Notes under the pieces: generated by a model
What the model was told of the DNA's origin: nothing
Database searches by the model: none
Seen by the model: only the letters and a program-made list of their open reading frames with translations
Made by a program: the position numbers and the translations under genes
In this document: piece by piece, positions 24,201 to 35,700 of the stretch
Layout: the number at the start of each line of letters is the position of its first letter
Position numbering within the stretch: position 1 is the first letter of the stretch
Source of the DNA: Ianthella basta
Taxonomy: Eukaryota > Porifera > Demospongiae > Verongiida > Ianthellidae
Direction of reading: 5' to 3'
DNA: 64,000 nucleotides
NCBI GenBank assembly: GCA_964019415.1
Contig: OZ025871.1
Span: 10,212,256-10,276,255, forward strand

Positions 24201-25162
24201 TGTTATAATATTATAATATTATAGCTATTCTTATTCAGTAGATAGTATTGTTAACAGTTAAGTTGGGTACAAAGAGGGTTATTGGGTGGGTACATGTTGA
24301 GTTACAGATGGCATAGCTGCATGGGGTGGGTCCTTGGGGATAAGTAAGACTTAGTACATATATATATATGTATATAGAAACATTTGTACACACAGCAACG
24401 TGTCACTCCTGCTGCCTTTTTGCAAAGTGGAATGTACGTGTACAAATAATTCTATGCCTTCTCTCCGTCAGACACATGTGAAGTGCCCAGTCTATATCTA
24501 ATTTATGAGCATGCATGCACGCATAATTTGCAGTGGCTGTACAAATGACAAGATCTTGAGCCCATGCATGCCATTATTATCCAGTGATGCACTATTGTCT
24601 TTGCAATTGAGTCCAGTTAATTAAAGTGTGTATAATAATATTATAGCTTTTTTATATCATATACTCTTAATTTAATATTTAGTATTATTAATTCTATTCA
24701 CTCTCACGGCATCATCTACAGTCTCCAGAAATAATCCTACTTTGGATGGTTTGGCAGCAATCATTGTACTTGCCATTTTGGTGTTGCTTACACTTGGCAC
24801 TCTGACTGTTGTTGTTGTACTAATCCTAAGTATGAGGATCAAGAAGTACAAAGGTGAGTGTGCATGCTGTAAAGTGTCACAGTGCATAGTACAACATGTG
24901 AAGCTAATTATAACCATTCTAAATTGCTCATTAATTCTATGCTGCATGCATGGTAATGTTCTGTTTGTCACAATGTGACATGCAACCTTAAATTTCATTT
25001 CTCGTTGCATCTATAATAGCTGCAAATGTAGGGCAGTGTGACGAAAGACTATGCGTTGAGATGGAAGAGAATAACAGAGAGGAGGCTGACTATGAAGACG
25101 TGACCCATATCGGACAGGGCTTTGAAATGACAAAGAATCCAGCATACTTGGCAGTGAATTAA
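18279..25162 (+). CDS. Jacalin-like lectin / sushi single-pass receptor, JSR1
   Basis: Coding exons read as 18279-19182, 21291-21491, 23550-23744, 24722-24853 and 25020-25162 (TAA). They join in one frame giving 524 residues, and every junction is phase 1. Start: MKS at 18279 begins a clear signal peptide (about 1-23, core GLFQALVWCTVA). Residues 25-194 resemble a jacalin-like lectin domain: GGAGG near the start, HGDFIEKMYGYI, and GEAFDQLGAYI with the GXXXD motif (183-187). Residues 205-365, split by an intron, look like a second, divergent jacalin-like domain ending IVGFHGLLAPNANCIRRLGIL, with the motif Asp replaced. Sushi/CCP domain 369-433 (CKVP...FGC...GVLTCGDDGIWQGELPEC). Membrane segment about 444-469, then basic RIKKYK. 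The acidic tail has YEDV (502-505) and NPAYLAV (517-523). Likely a cell-surface glycan-binding receptor; ligand and signalling are inferred. Confidence 0.78.
19183..20456. other. JSR1 intron 1, left part
   Basis: The first ~350 bp (to about 19540) match the start of the JSR2 intron (54403-54735). The rest is AT-rich with no gene. The match resumes in JSR2 at about 56775, beyond a hAT-like insertion. Confidence 0.6.
20457..20637. repeat. Large palindrome, about 180 bp
   Basis: The two arms (about 88 bp each) are near-perfect inverted copies meeting at ACTAGCTAGCTAGT (20539-20552). They share AACTCAACGCCATGATGAAAC and TTGCCGTGAAGTTTGCTATG with single changes. JSR2 keeps only the right arm (from about 59692), next to its LINE insertion, and a diverged relative lies at 27155-27300. 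Confidence 0.9.
21849..22265. mobile_element. MITE with long TIRs in JSR1 intron 2
   Basis: The ends are inverted copies (ATCAGTAGCAAGTTGAAGTG at left, its near complement CACTTCAACTTGCTGATGAT at right), and the arms extend inward through CCCAAGTAGAA/TTCTACTTGGG. The counterpart in JSR2 is at 61885-62277, so it was inserted before the genes duplicated. The frames over it are not conserved coding. Confidence 0.75.
22655..22715. repeat. Pair of small hairpins conserved in both JSR genes
   Basis: GAGTTAAAAAACTC (22675-22688) and GGGGCGCTGGGTGCCCC (22694-22710) are inverted repeats. The same pair is at about 62660-62695 in JSR2 with compensating changes (GGGGCGCCGGGCGCCCC). Confidence 0.6.
22870..23435 (+). 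mobile_element. Element B, copy 2 (5' truncated)
   Basis: It matches 60700-61275 from CCATTTTCAAA onward, including the GAGTTCTAGGATTACAG block (23061-23077) and the terminal foldback (23165-23435) ending in GATTTCTAG. It is absent at the matching place in JSR2, so it was inserted after the duplication. Confidence 0.7.
24466..24505 (+). pseudogene. Relic of a second sushi exon in JSR1
   Basis: ACACATGTGAAGTGCCCAGTC (from 24471) matches the first codons of the sushi exon at 23550 and then loses similarity. About 70 bp of upstream intron (CACTCCTGCTGCC..TGGAATGTAC) is also duplicated from 23486. This reads as a tandem copy of the sushi exon truncated after roughly eight codons. JSR2 keeps a full second sushi exon. 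Confidence 0.7.
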
Positions 25163-25714
25163 CTTACAACCACAACATTAGCTCAAATTTTGTTGGGTCA
25201 ATGCATGCAGATCGAGCTAGTGCAGATTTAAATTACGTATAATTTTTGATTATGCATTAATTAATAGAGTGGACTACACGAGTTACTGCATTCCATGCTA
25301 TATATCACTGTACATGCATGTACATCTATCTGTAAATGAGTATGATAAAAACATATGCATTTGTTTGAATTACATGTACTTAGTCTACAGATTCATAACA
25401 AAACAGGCACATGCAGGAAATGGTGGAAATTAAAATGAGTTTGTTTTTTATACAGGATATAGCTGGCTATATCGCTCAGATTCTGCCCTCACTGATTGCA
25501 TGATCATGACGGATTGTGCATGAAAGGCCTTATTAAATTCCATTGGAGAATCACCATCATCACCATCATCAAATACATGATTCGTTGTGAATTATTATAC
25601 TATTCTGCTACTGCATGTGTCCTGAATACCAGACACAGTATCCTTAATCCTTAATATATTTATTCTTTTCCAGTCTGTGCGTTCGTTCGTTCGTTTGCTT
25701 GTGCGTGGCATTAA
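25163..25714. other. JSR1 3' flank
   Basis: AT-rich DNA, with (CATCAC)n-like DNA at about 25550-25570. No exon is recognised. Confidence 0.5.
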
Positions 25715-26225
25715 AACATGCATTTGATTGGACGACGCAATGACGTAACTGCAAACATGGCCGCTCTGGCAGTGTGTAGGTGCCTCGCAGCCAGCCGTCT
25801 CTTAGACACTCCGCGTTCCTCAGTTTGGGTCTCCCAGGCGCGACGCGCATTTGCGAAGAATTTTACTGTTATTTTCTGGTGCGAGGGAACTGCTCTGGCT
25901 TTTGGTATGTAGGTATTAACTATTTACGTTTCGTTATTAGCGTACTTCGGCTGTCAGCGCTCCGGGCTGCTGAAAGCCCTTTCTCTGTGGCGAAGTAAGC
26001 TATTGGGCAGAAAGCGTGCTTGGCTTCGGCACTGCCGTATTGGTTAAGGAAAGACATGACCAAGCAATACTTCTGACATGGTGTAGGTGTAGCTATATGT
26101 AGCTATATGTGCATGCAAGTGCATGACAATGCAAACAAGATCAGCACTATACCCAGGCAGTGTCATCCAGCTGCAATCACCCAAATAGTGATGGATGGCC
26201 TGCATTGTCCACTGGGCGACGCGAC
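25715..26225 (+). repeat. Segment F, copy 1, CpG-rich with a possible 5' exon
   Basis: This is an inverted duplicate of 41925-42380. It holds an ATG at 25757 that opens a short basic, hydrophobic frame (MAALAVCRCLAASRLL...) ending at a possible donor (GTATGT, 25905). That could be a mitochondrial-type leader exon, but no downstream exon can be joined. The other copy breaks the frame. I treat it as a duplicated promoter/first-exon fragment, not a gene. Confidence 0.5.
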
Positions 26226-26690
26226 GGTGACCTCATACACATGTATACACCCACACACACAAGCATGAACACACCGACAGTTGTGTGTATGCATGGCTCA
26301 CATGCATCTGTGCACTCACAGAAACAAGAATATACACACCATGCATACCTGGACACACATGCACATGCACGAGAGTTTGGTTCACTGCAGTACAAGCCAC
26401 TGCATCGGCCCGCCGTGCTAGGTTGAACAAGGGGTAATCACTGGATATTACGCCTATCAGCCTTCTACACCGAAGTGTCTCAGGACGTCAGAGCCCTATT
26501 GATGGCAACCAGTGATCACCTTCCGCAGAATGAAAACATCTCAATTGAATGATTATGAGCTCAAGCTCTTTCATGCAGTCTATATGTGAAAATATGGATA
26601 TATACAAACAAGATCTAGAAATTGTAGGCTTGCAAACACTAGTTGCAAAGCAGATGTAAACCACAGTGTACCACAAAAGGCAAGCCCAAA
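26226..26690 (+). repeat. Segment G, copy 1
   Basis: It matches 46850-47095: GTGTGTATGCATGG, ACATGCATCTGTGCAC, ATATACACACCATGCATA and ATGAGCTCAAGCTC appear in the same order in both. No coding. Confidence 0.65.
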
Positions 26691-27154
26691 CCTAAACATT
26701 TAGTCACTCCATGGCCTGGGCAGGCTAGACAGTTCCAGCAGGCATGCATTATGGGAATAATCCATGATCATTTTAAGAATGAATAATTCTGCTAGCTTGT
26801 CACAGCTAATAAGAAAATCTACTGCCAATACCATAAATCAAGGTACCATCCTTAACTTAACATAACCTTGATCCATACATTACTAGCACATGCATGCATT
26901 CATCTAATATAAAGCAATGAATATTAAATTGTCAATAGTACTAATTGCACTTCAGAGCAGGGTTGAACCCTAGACCTTGTCAAAGTGCAACACCCTTTGA
27001 AAGCTGGTATTAAAAGAGCTCTTCTTGCTTGAGCTTAGCTGTGAAGCCCTCTTTAATGCTTACACTGATCTATAGCTACAGATTGTTCCACTGTCCCATG
27101 CACATGATTACCAATATTTATAGTGAATAAAATTAATTTTCTTTAGAATTAAAT

Positions 27155-27300
27155 AGGATTTACAAATGGCCAGCAGAAAAAGCAACACCAACACCACAAT
27201 GAACCACATTTCTGTGAAGTTCGCTCTGAGCATTCAAATTTCTTTGTACGTACATGGACCCAAATGTCTACCTATAGCTGGCTAGTCCCATGTAGCTACA
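27155..27300. repeat. Diverged copy of the palindrome arm
   Basis: AAATGGCCAGCAGAAAAAGCA, GTGAAGTTCGCT and CTAGTCCCATGTAGCTAC match the left part of the palindrome at 20430-20565. Only one arm is present. Confidence 0.6.
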
Positions 27301-27407
27301 AGGTGATCAACAAATTCAGATTTAGTAAAGGCGAAACAGGCTTATGTGACTACAACATGCATGCAGTGTATGTATTTTTACCTGTTTGTGTGGTGAGCTT
27401 GTGCATG

Positions 27408-28345
<938 letters not shown>

Positions 28346-30970
28346 TTTTGTACTTGCACTAGAAACAACCAGAGAGACCCAGTGTTTATACAAACTGAAA
28401 ATGCTTCTCATTATGTTGTGTACTGGCTAGAAGCAACTGGAAGACATCCTATGTATATAGACTTTACCTATACCGAACAAATATAAGTTAATACTTAATA
28501 CTTAATGTAGCTGCACACCTCAAAGACACCTCTACATGTACCTGCATACTGTCCCATTTTCCTTTGAGTGCATGTCTATACCGAATTAATATTAATGCTA
28601 TTCCATGTAGTCCAACCCCTTAACTACATGTATATACTCCTGTGTGCATGTGTGTGAGTTTGAAAGTATAATTATTATAAATTAGTAATGATAATTATGG
28701 TAAAAACTTGTGCTGAAACATTACATACCACATTATAGTATTATGTTTGTCAGTGTGGATACTGTGTAAATACCTAGTAAATTGCAGCTCATGACATTGC
28801 ATGCAAACCCTAGCTTCTCTCTGGCTGGGAGATGCAATTCATCATGCAAGCAAGAAAGCTGTTTGGGGCAGGATTTGGGATGGAAGTACATGTGACAAAA
28901 TAATTATGAAGAATAATTATAATATTATGAAGATTTGAAATTAACAAGCCAGTGAACAATAATTATATTTATGTTGTCCAGGGATAGCTATAGATGAGAG
29001 CCTAATATGCACCAGTTGTGGATGCCTCAGAAATATTTTGCTAAAAAATTAATTGCGCAGTCATAATTATTTCCAGTACCAATATTATTTACTGGTACTT
29101 GCACAATGCCCTAGGTTGGGGTGTTATTTGGAACATGCGAGGTAGCACCCCTAAGGGTGTAGTGGCTACAGCCCATTTCTAACAGCAAGTTAGTACCTGG
29201 AGGTCCCGGAATGTATTGGAGAACATGCACAACCACACAGTACATCAAGTGAGTGCAGGCCTAAGCATGATGTGTGTGTTATAATTTGGCTATACACAAT
29301 CTATGATATATACCATGTTTGCCATTGTTTGCTAGACTGAGAATGTTAGTTTCGTTTGTATGTAGCTATTATGTACTTGTCCTAACTGGACATTTATGAC
29401 CACCTGCCTCAGCAACGGTGGCTGAATGAAAGTAGAACAAAGGAAGCACCCAGTGTAGTACTGTGGCGTGTGTACCTCTGTCATTATGGATGACTCTGAG
29501 GACTTTGTATTGTGTGACTCTTGTCTTGTATGCATGGCATCATTTTACATGTACTAGCTGGTTTGCAGCAGAGATCAAAGTCTAGAGTTTGGTTCTGCCA
29601 TACATGGCGTGGTCAATAGATGCTCACTATTTCATTGTAATGAAGCTCAATGGTGCCGTGCCATGGATGTGATGCCTATACTCGTCCTTACATTGGTTAC
29701 TTGCACGTGAACTGACGCCTGCTGCCTGACCTGTAGCACTTTGGTGTCTAGAGGACACCAAAGTGCATAAGGAGGTTACACAATTGCAACACATGAATTA
29801 TGTGATTGCTTTGCATATATAGCTATTGATATAGCTACAAGGAATCCAGTCATCTGATCATGAATGCAGCTGTGCATGCATGCAGCAAACACATACCAAA
29901 CGCAGTATGGTACTTCTTCCCACCAAGTACATACTACATGTACATAGGCAAACGAGTGTTGTAGTAGATCCACACGTAGGGTAGCTAGGTAGCTAAAAAG
30001 AACGGCCCGGACCAGCCACGTGCACACCCCAACATGGCTGCTTATGCATAGCTATGTGGCAAGTCCTTTCTGGCCAGCACTGCCCGCTACTGCAGATTGC
30101 TGTTCGACCGCAGAGCCAATTAGCTCGCTGACTGAGCCGCTGGATGCCATTGAATTTAAAATCGCTCTCCCCACCACAAGACTAAGCAAAGCGCGCCCTT
30201 CTCTTAATTGGTCACCTGCTGGTCACGTGAAATCCACTGCCGGATCTACGTATAACGCTGCGGTGAGTGTCCGGCTGCCGGACCTATATCCACTTCGTTT
30301 TCACTAACCAAGGGACAGGTTTGCGTGGACCTCCTACCAGAGGTGGTACCGTTCCGCCTGGAAAGGTTCGTTTTAGAACCGTTCCACACCCGTTTACACT
30401 ATAATAAAAACAGTTTCAAAGCGTAGTGTAAACGGGTTGTTAGTGTACTATAATTGTAACGTATGTTGCCAAATATGTGCTTGGTGTGGTGAAGTCATCG
30501 TCAAGTGACGGCATGCATCAGGCGACCTGGCCTGATTGCCGCCTCGCGCTTGTGAAAGAAGTCTTTGTTAGAATCGCGCACTTCTAGCTATAGTTTCGGG
30601 ACACCTTAGTACCCAGTTTTGGGCAAGTGAATACTTCCCACTAGTTGTTTAGCTAATACTCTCAACCATAGACGCGTGGACCATAGCTACATAGCCACAA
30701 CATGTCAGCTGGCCAGCAAGCGTCTTCCCTCAACTGATCACGACACGGATACTAAGTAAGTACGTAGCTATGCAGTGCCAGGTGACCCCTGTATCACATG
30801 AGGTGGGGCATCTAAACTGCGCAGTTTTAGATATGATGAGTGTATAGTACGCGCCTATAATGTTGAGCAACGTATTACGTTGTAACCCGAATAAAGGTGT
30901 ACGTAGATAGTAAACAACGCAGCTACGTAACAATAGATATGGCTAATCCCTCCTCCTTGCTGCAAATCCC
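28346..30970. other. Spacer upstream of SAMHD1-B
   Basis: No exon is recognised. Near 30386-30438 a short foldback has ACCCGTTTACACTAT and its inverted partner. The promoter and the missing first coding exon of SAMHD1-B should lie in the right part. The 33-codon minus frame at 30052-30150 is discussed among rejected items. Confidence 0.45.
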
Positions 30971-30972
30971 AG

Positions 30973-32667
30973 TTCGGACACTCCTGAAAAACAGAGACCT
31001 CACAAGACTGGTGCAAGTCCTGCCAGTATCCAGTGGCCAAAGTATGTGTGTCAGGTCTTCGCTGAAGCTGAATTATCTGATGACGTGGTCCAAAAGATTC
31101 AGAGTGAGTTCTAGGTAATTTACCATCATCCAATGCATAAACTAAACGAAGGTCATGATAAATATAATTATACTAGCTGGTCATGTAACAGCTACAGGGT
31201 TTCATCAGTGTGCATGTTGACATGATTGATATGTGTAAAGTTATACATGCCTATAGCTTTTGTAGCTTTTGCTTGCTGCCTTTTGTGTTGGTTTGCTGTG
31301 CAGAGGAATTTGACACAGACGCTAAGCTGAATGGTTTGATGAAGAAGAAGAATGACTTAACATGCCTGGGAGTGAGGTATGTAGCTATTCGGTATGGAAT
31401 GAGGCATGTTAGGAATTCAAGAAGTCAGGGTCATGTATTGGGGGAAGTGAGGTGTGTTGATACTCTTTTATCCTTGTATGATGACATTGTATGTACACAT
31501 GCAGCAAAGGTCAACATAATAAAGTGTTTACAACTATCCGCTCTCTGAAGCTTCGGACATCCAAGGTAAGGGAGTGCATGCTCTAAATTGTTCAATTAGA
31601 GTCTTTGGAAATGAAAAATGTCTTCTCTGCATAATAGTAATTGTGATGTGAACACTTGCAGGTGTTCAATGATTCGGTGCATGGCCACATTCAGTTCCAT
31701 CCCTTGCTGGTGAGCATTATCGACACTCCACAATTTCAACGCCTGCGTCACATCAAGCAGCTGGGTGGTCAGTACATGGTGTTTCCTGGTGCAAGCCACA
31801 ACAGATTTGAGCACTCCCTGGGGTGAGTCTTCATGAATATGGGTACATACACAGAGAAAGGGGCGTACAAATATGGTGCAAAAACTGCAACATATGCTGC
31901 ACAAAGATGGGTTTGTTATGCGCACATAGACTGTTCCCGTCTTATTGTATGTCTAGTGCGTGCGCATGAGACATACAAAAGATGGATAATATAATATTAT
32001 AGGATGAAACTGTCTACCAAGTCGTCTGCTCACCACACGCTCACCATACGCTCAGTCTTCCACATGTCTATTTCTTGGTACCATATTCCTTTGTATTTGG
32101 GCATTGTTCCGGTACTTTTAAAAATGGCAACCTACGCAATGCTACCACGTTTACGGTTCATAATTCCTAAGAGAATAAATAGAAAATACAGCAAACAATA
32201 AAGAATTTTGTCAAAATGTTTTGAAAAACTATTGATCAAGTTCTTAGCGAAGGACTTGCAGCTACAGCTGTGTCTCTGTCTGCATCATTTGTAAGCGTAG
32301 ATCTAGAGCTAAAGAAGGAAGGAAAACAACTGCAAAGACATTCAAAACTTGATACATATAAGTTAGAATGCAATACAACTAGTAAAGCCTCTAGTCCTTG
32401 AGTCTTGATTGAAATGCTCACTAACCATTCAATGCATGATGATTGAAGATGATTCCCAACATGGCAGCTACGGTCCTGCAACAAAGACATACCTTAGCAC
32501 TTCACTATGAGACTGACCATCATGGACAGAGTATTGCCTACAGATAGAAGAATAAAGGTTAACCAAACTTGAAATATACATATGTAGATGAAATTCCCAC
32601 GTTACATGCACACATGCAAAATGGGCTGACACATCATGCACACATGACACACACACGCACACACACA

Positions 32668-32741
<74 letters not shown>

Positions 32742-35700
32742 CACACACACACACACACAAACAGAAATGCACACACACAAACATACACACACATCATGTC
32801 GACAAGCACTAGCTTGCTCACACCCAACACACACACACACATGTAGTACGTTTACATTAAACCATGCACTCTGTGATGGACACATGATCGTACTATGAAT
32901 CTTGATCATAATATTATCTTACCTGTTGTGTGATTAACTGTGTATGTTGTGGTTTGTGTACGTGTACTGTATCTGTTAGTTATTGATTATGCTGACCTGT
33001 ATTATTGATTTATGCATGGATGTAATTGGTGTAGCTGTACTTTTGGTTTGGTGGTTGTTAGAGGCTATAGAGTTTGTCAGTGAGTTGTATCTCTTGTTGT
33101 TGGCCGCAGTGTGTGCCTAATTATTGCTCCAGTCCTGTTCAGTGTTTGAACGTTTCTCCGTACGGCGGAGTCTCCCGTATAACATTAGAACGCTTTATCA
33201 CACACTCTCATACGTACACACCTTGCTTAGAACTCATGCTGGAATGGCAATTGTATGTCGCCTCAATGAATGTGCTGGAAATGCATTAAAGTAGCTTAAA
33301 ACAGTGTACAAATAAGAACTAAACACAGCTAGGATCACAGTACTACAAATAGTGCAATTTCACAGTGAAGTCACTGTAACTTTTGGATGCTGTCTTTCTG
33401 TTTCAGAAAAACAGTATTGGAAAGCCTTTCAAATCACCAAGAATCTGAGAAACTGTATAGCTAGCAGTTTAATAGCTATGCACGCTCGCCCATCTCGCAA
33501 TCTGCGTTTGAAGTGGCCGGCATCCTCTTCCACACAGCATAAGTGGTTGGGGTGATAGACACATAGTCAATTAATATAATAATAATGTCAGCATCAGCCA
33601 ATGAATATCATTATGACTGTGGTCTTTTGTCCAGTCTGCTCATGGTCTGCATGTCATACAGCCCGTCTTCCACACGTATGCAACCCATCCTTCGTTACTA
33701 GACGGCATTTGGTCTTCTCACTCTTCTAGGACTGAATCTTATGTGACTCTGCTTGTGCACACTATGTGCATGTGGCCAGCAGATATATTAATGCTTTGTG
33801 ATTGTGTGAACAAGCTAAGTGTCCTCGGTTATAATTATGAAGTCTGAAAATACAACAGTGTGCAGTAGTACATTTCAATCAGACTGCAGGGGACTGTAGG
33901 GCTGTATGTGTAGGGATAGCTTTGGTTAATTGTTTGTATCCTGTAACACAAGCAAAAATGGCGCTAGTAATGTATAGGGCTAAAAGATGGCAAAAGAGCC
34001 CACCCATGAAAGTGTCAGTTGCATAACACTCAGAACTAACCTTACTGCCAAGCGAAAGTGTGCGGTCCTGCTAAAATTGACTGCAAAATTCCTGTACTGT
34101 CATCTTCTAGCATGAGCTGCCAATTATTGTCTGCTTTTCGTACCTTGGAGTGTAACTTGAGTGCCGAAGATTGCTGAAGCTTAATTCTTGTGGTGAAAAA
34201 TAGCTGAACGCCCAGTTGTTTCATCCAGCCATTTTGAAGCTGTAACTATATTCATTGCTTATATTTGCTTGCCATTTTTGTGGACCCAGTGATTGACCAG
34301 TAATTGACCAGGCGTACCCATTATCGACAGCACGTACAAACCGATTCATAGAAATCGTTCAGTAACTTCGCTTCACAACAAACCATCAATCTGGGATTTG
34401 CCAGGATTGCAGAGCAAGGAGTGCCATGTTTGTACAGCAGAGCTTGAGAGGAACTAAAGCTGGTACCGCTCGTGAGTTATAATGTGTTCAGACAAGACGC
34501 ATACATATTTACCCTTGTGCTGGGTTGCACAGCTACGACTTCTTGTAAAGAAGTCCTTTCATCTCTTAAAACCGATGGCTAATGTTTACCAGAGTCCTGA
34601 CTTTCTGTCAGCGCGCAAAGGTCTCACTCTCTTAACAGTTCCATAAACTTCTGTGAATTACCCATGCATATTTCAGTATACTACCGGTTGATAATATAAT
34701 GAAGGTTCAGGTTGATATTTGGCAGCTTATGCTACTTTGACTCCTTTGCGAAAGTAAGATAGCTCTAGTGTTTGGTACAGGCTATATAGCTTAGATAGCT
34801 GGCTATTGACATCTTTGGAAAATATCTCTTTTTGATCATGCATCTCACCTTTTAATTATTCAAATATTCAACCTCAACTGCCACATAAATATTATGCTGT
34901 TACTACTATAGTCTAGATTTCAGCATTTATGTTTATCTGTTTTTACTTATGTGTAGTGTGGCTCATTTGGCAGGAGAGTTTGCGAGCATTCTACAACAAA
35001 ATCAACCTGAGTTAGGCATCACTGACGAGGATGTGCTGTGTGTTAAGATAGCTGGGCTCTGTCATGACCTTGGTAAGTGTGTATTAGTTGGTAGACAGGT
35101 TATGGGAAATGTTGGGTGGTCATTGAGGCCCACTAGCATAGGCTGGCTGCATAATTATATTGTACTCCCTTAGACGACGATGTTGCTTACTTGTGTGTAC
35201 ACCATAATGTGTTAATTTTGTAGGACATGGTCCCTTCTCGCACTTGTTTGATGGTATGTTTATTCCTCAAATGCAAGGAGATACATGGAAGGTAGGAATG
35301 ACATTATGCACATCTAATCCCTTATATGTATACCTCACGGGCACACTGACTTTGCATCTGTTTTATTCCACACACAACAATGAACTTGTAATCACTGTTT
35401 ATATTATATCTGCCACACAGCATGAAGAGGCATCAGTAATGATGTTGGAGCACCTGATCAGTGACAATGAGCTTGAGGAGGAGTTCAAATTCTATGGGCT
35501 GGATCATGATAGCTTTACATTCATTAACAATCTCATTCGGGGTTGGAATGTAAGTGGGGGAGAAGATTGCAGTGGGATCTAAGCTTGCATGAATGTACAG
35601 GTGCATGTTACAGAAATACCAAGTTTCTGTTTTGGTTATTCTCACCCTTCAGGGGAATTGCGAACTAGGCCGGGAACCAGCTGCAGATATGGGCTTCCTT

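Noticed and set aside
24742-24978. The membrane exon as an independent small protein starting at TTG 24742
   Set aside because: It has an acceptor and donor in phase with the sushi and tail exons, so it is better explained as an internal exon of JSR1.
30052-30150. Minus-strand 32-residue frame MASSGSVSEL...
   Set aside because: It is short, with no splice partner or known domain. It could be a first exon, but nothing supports it.
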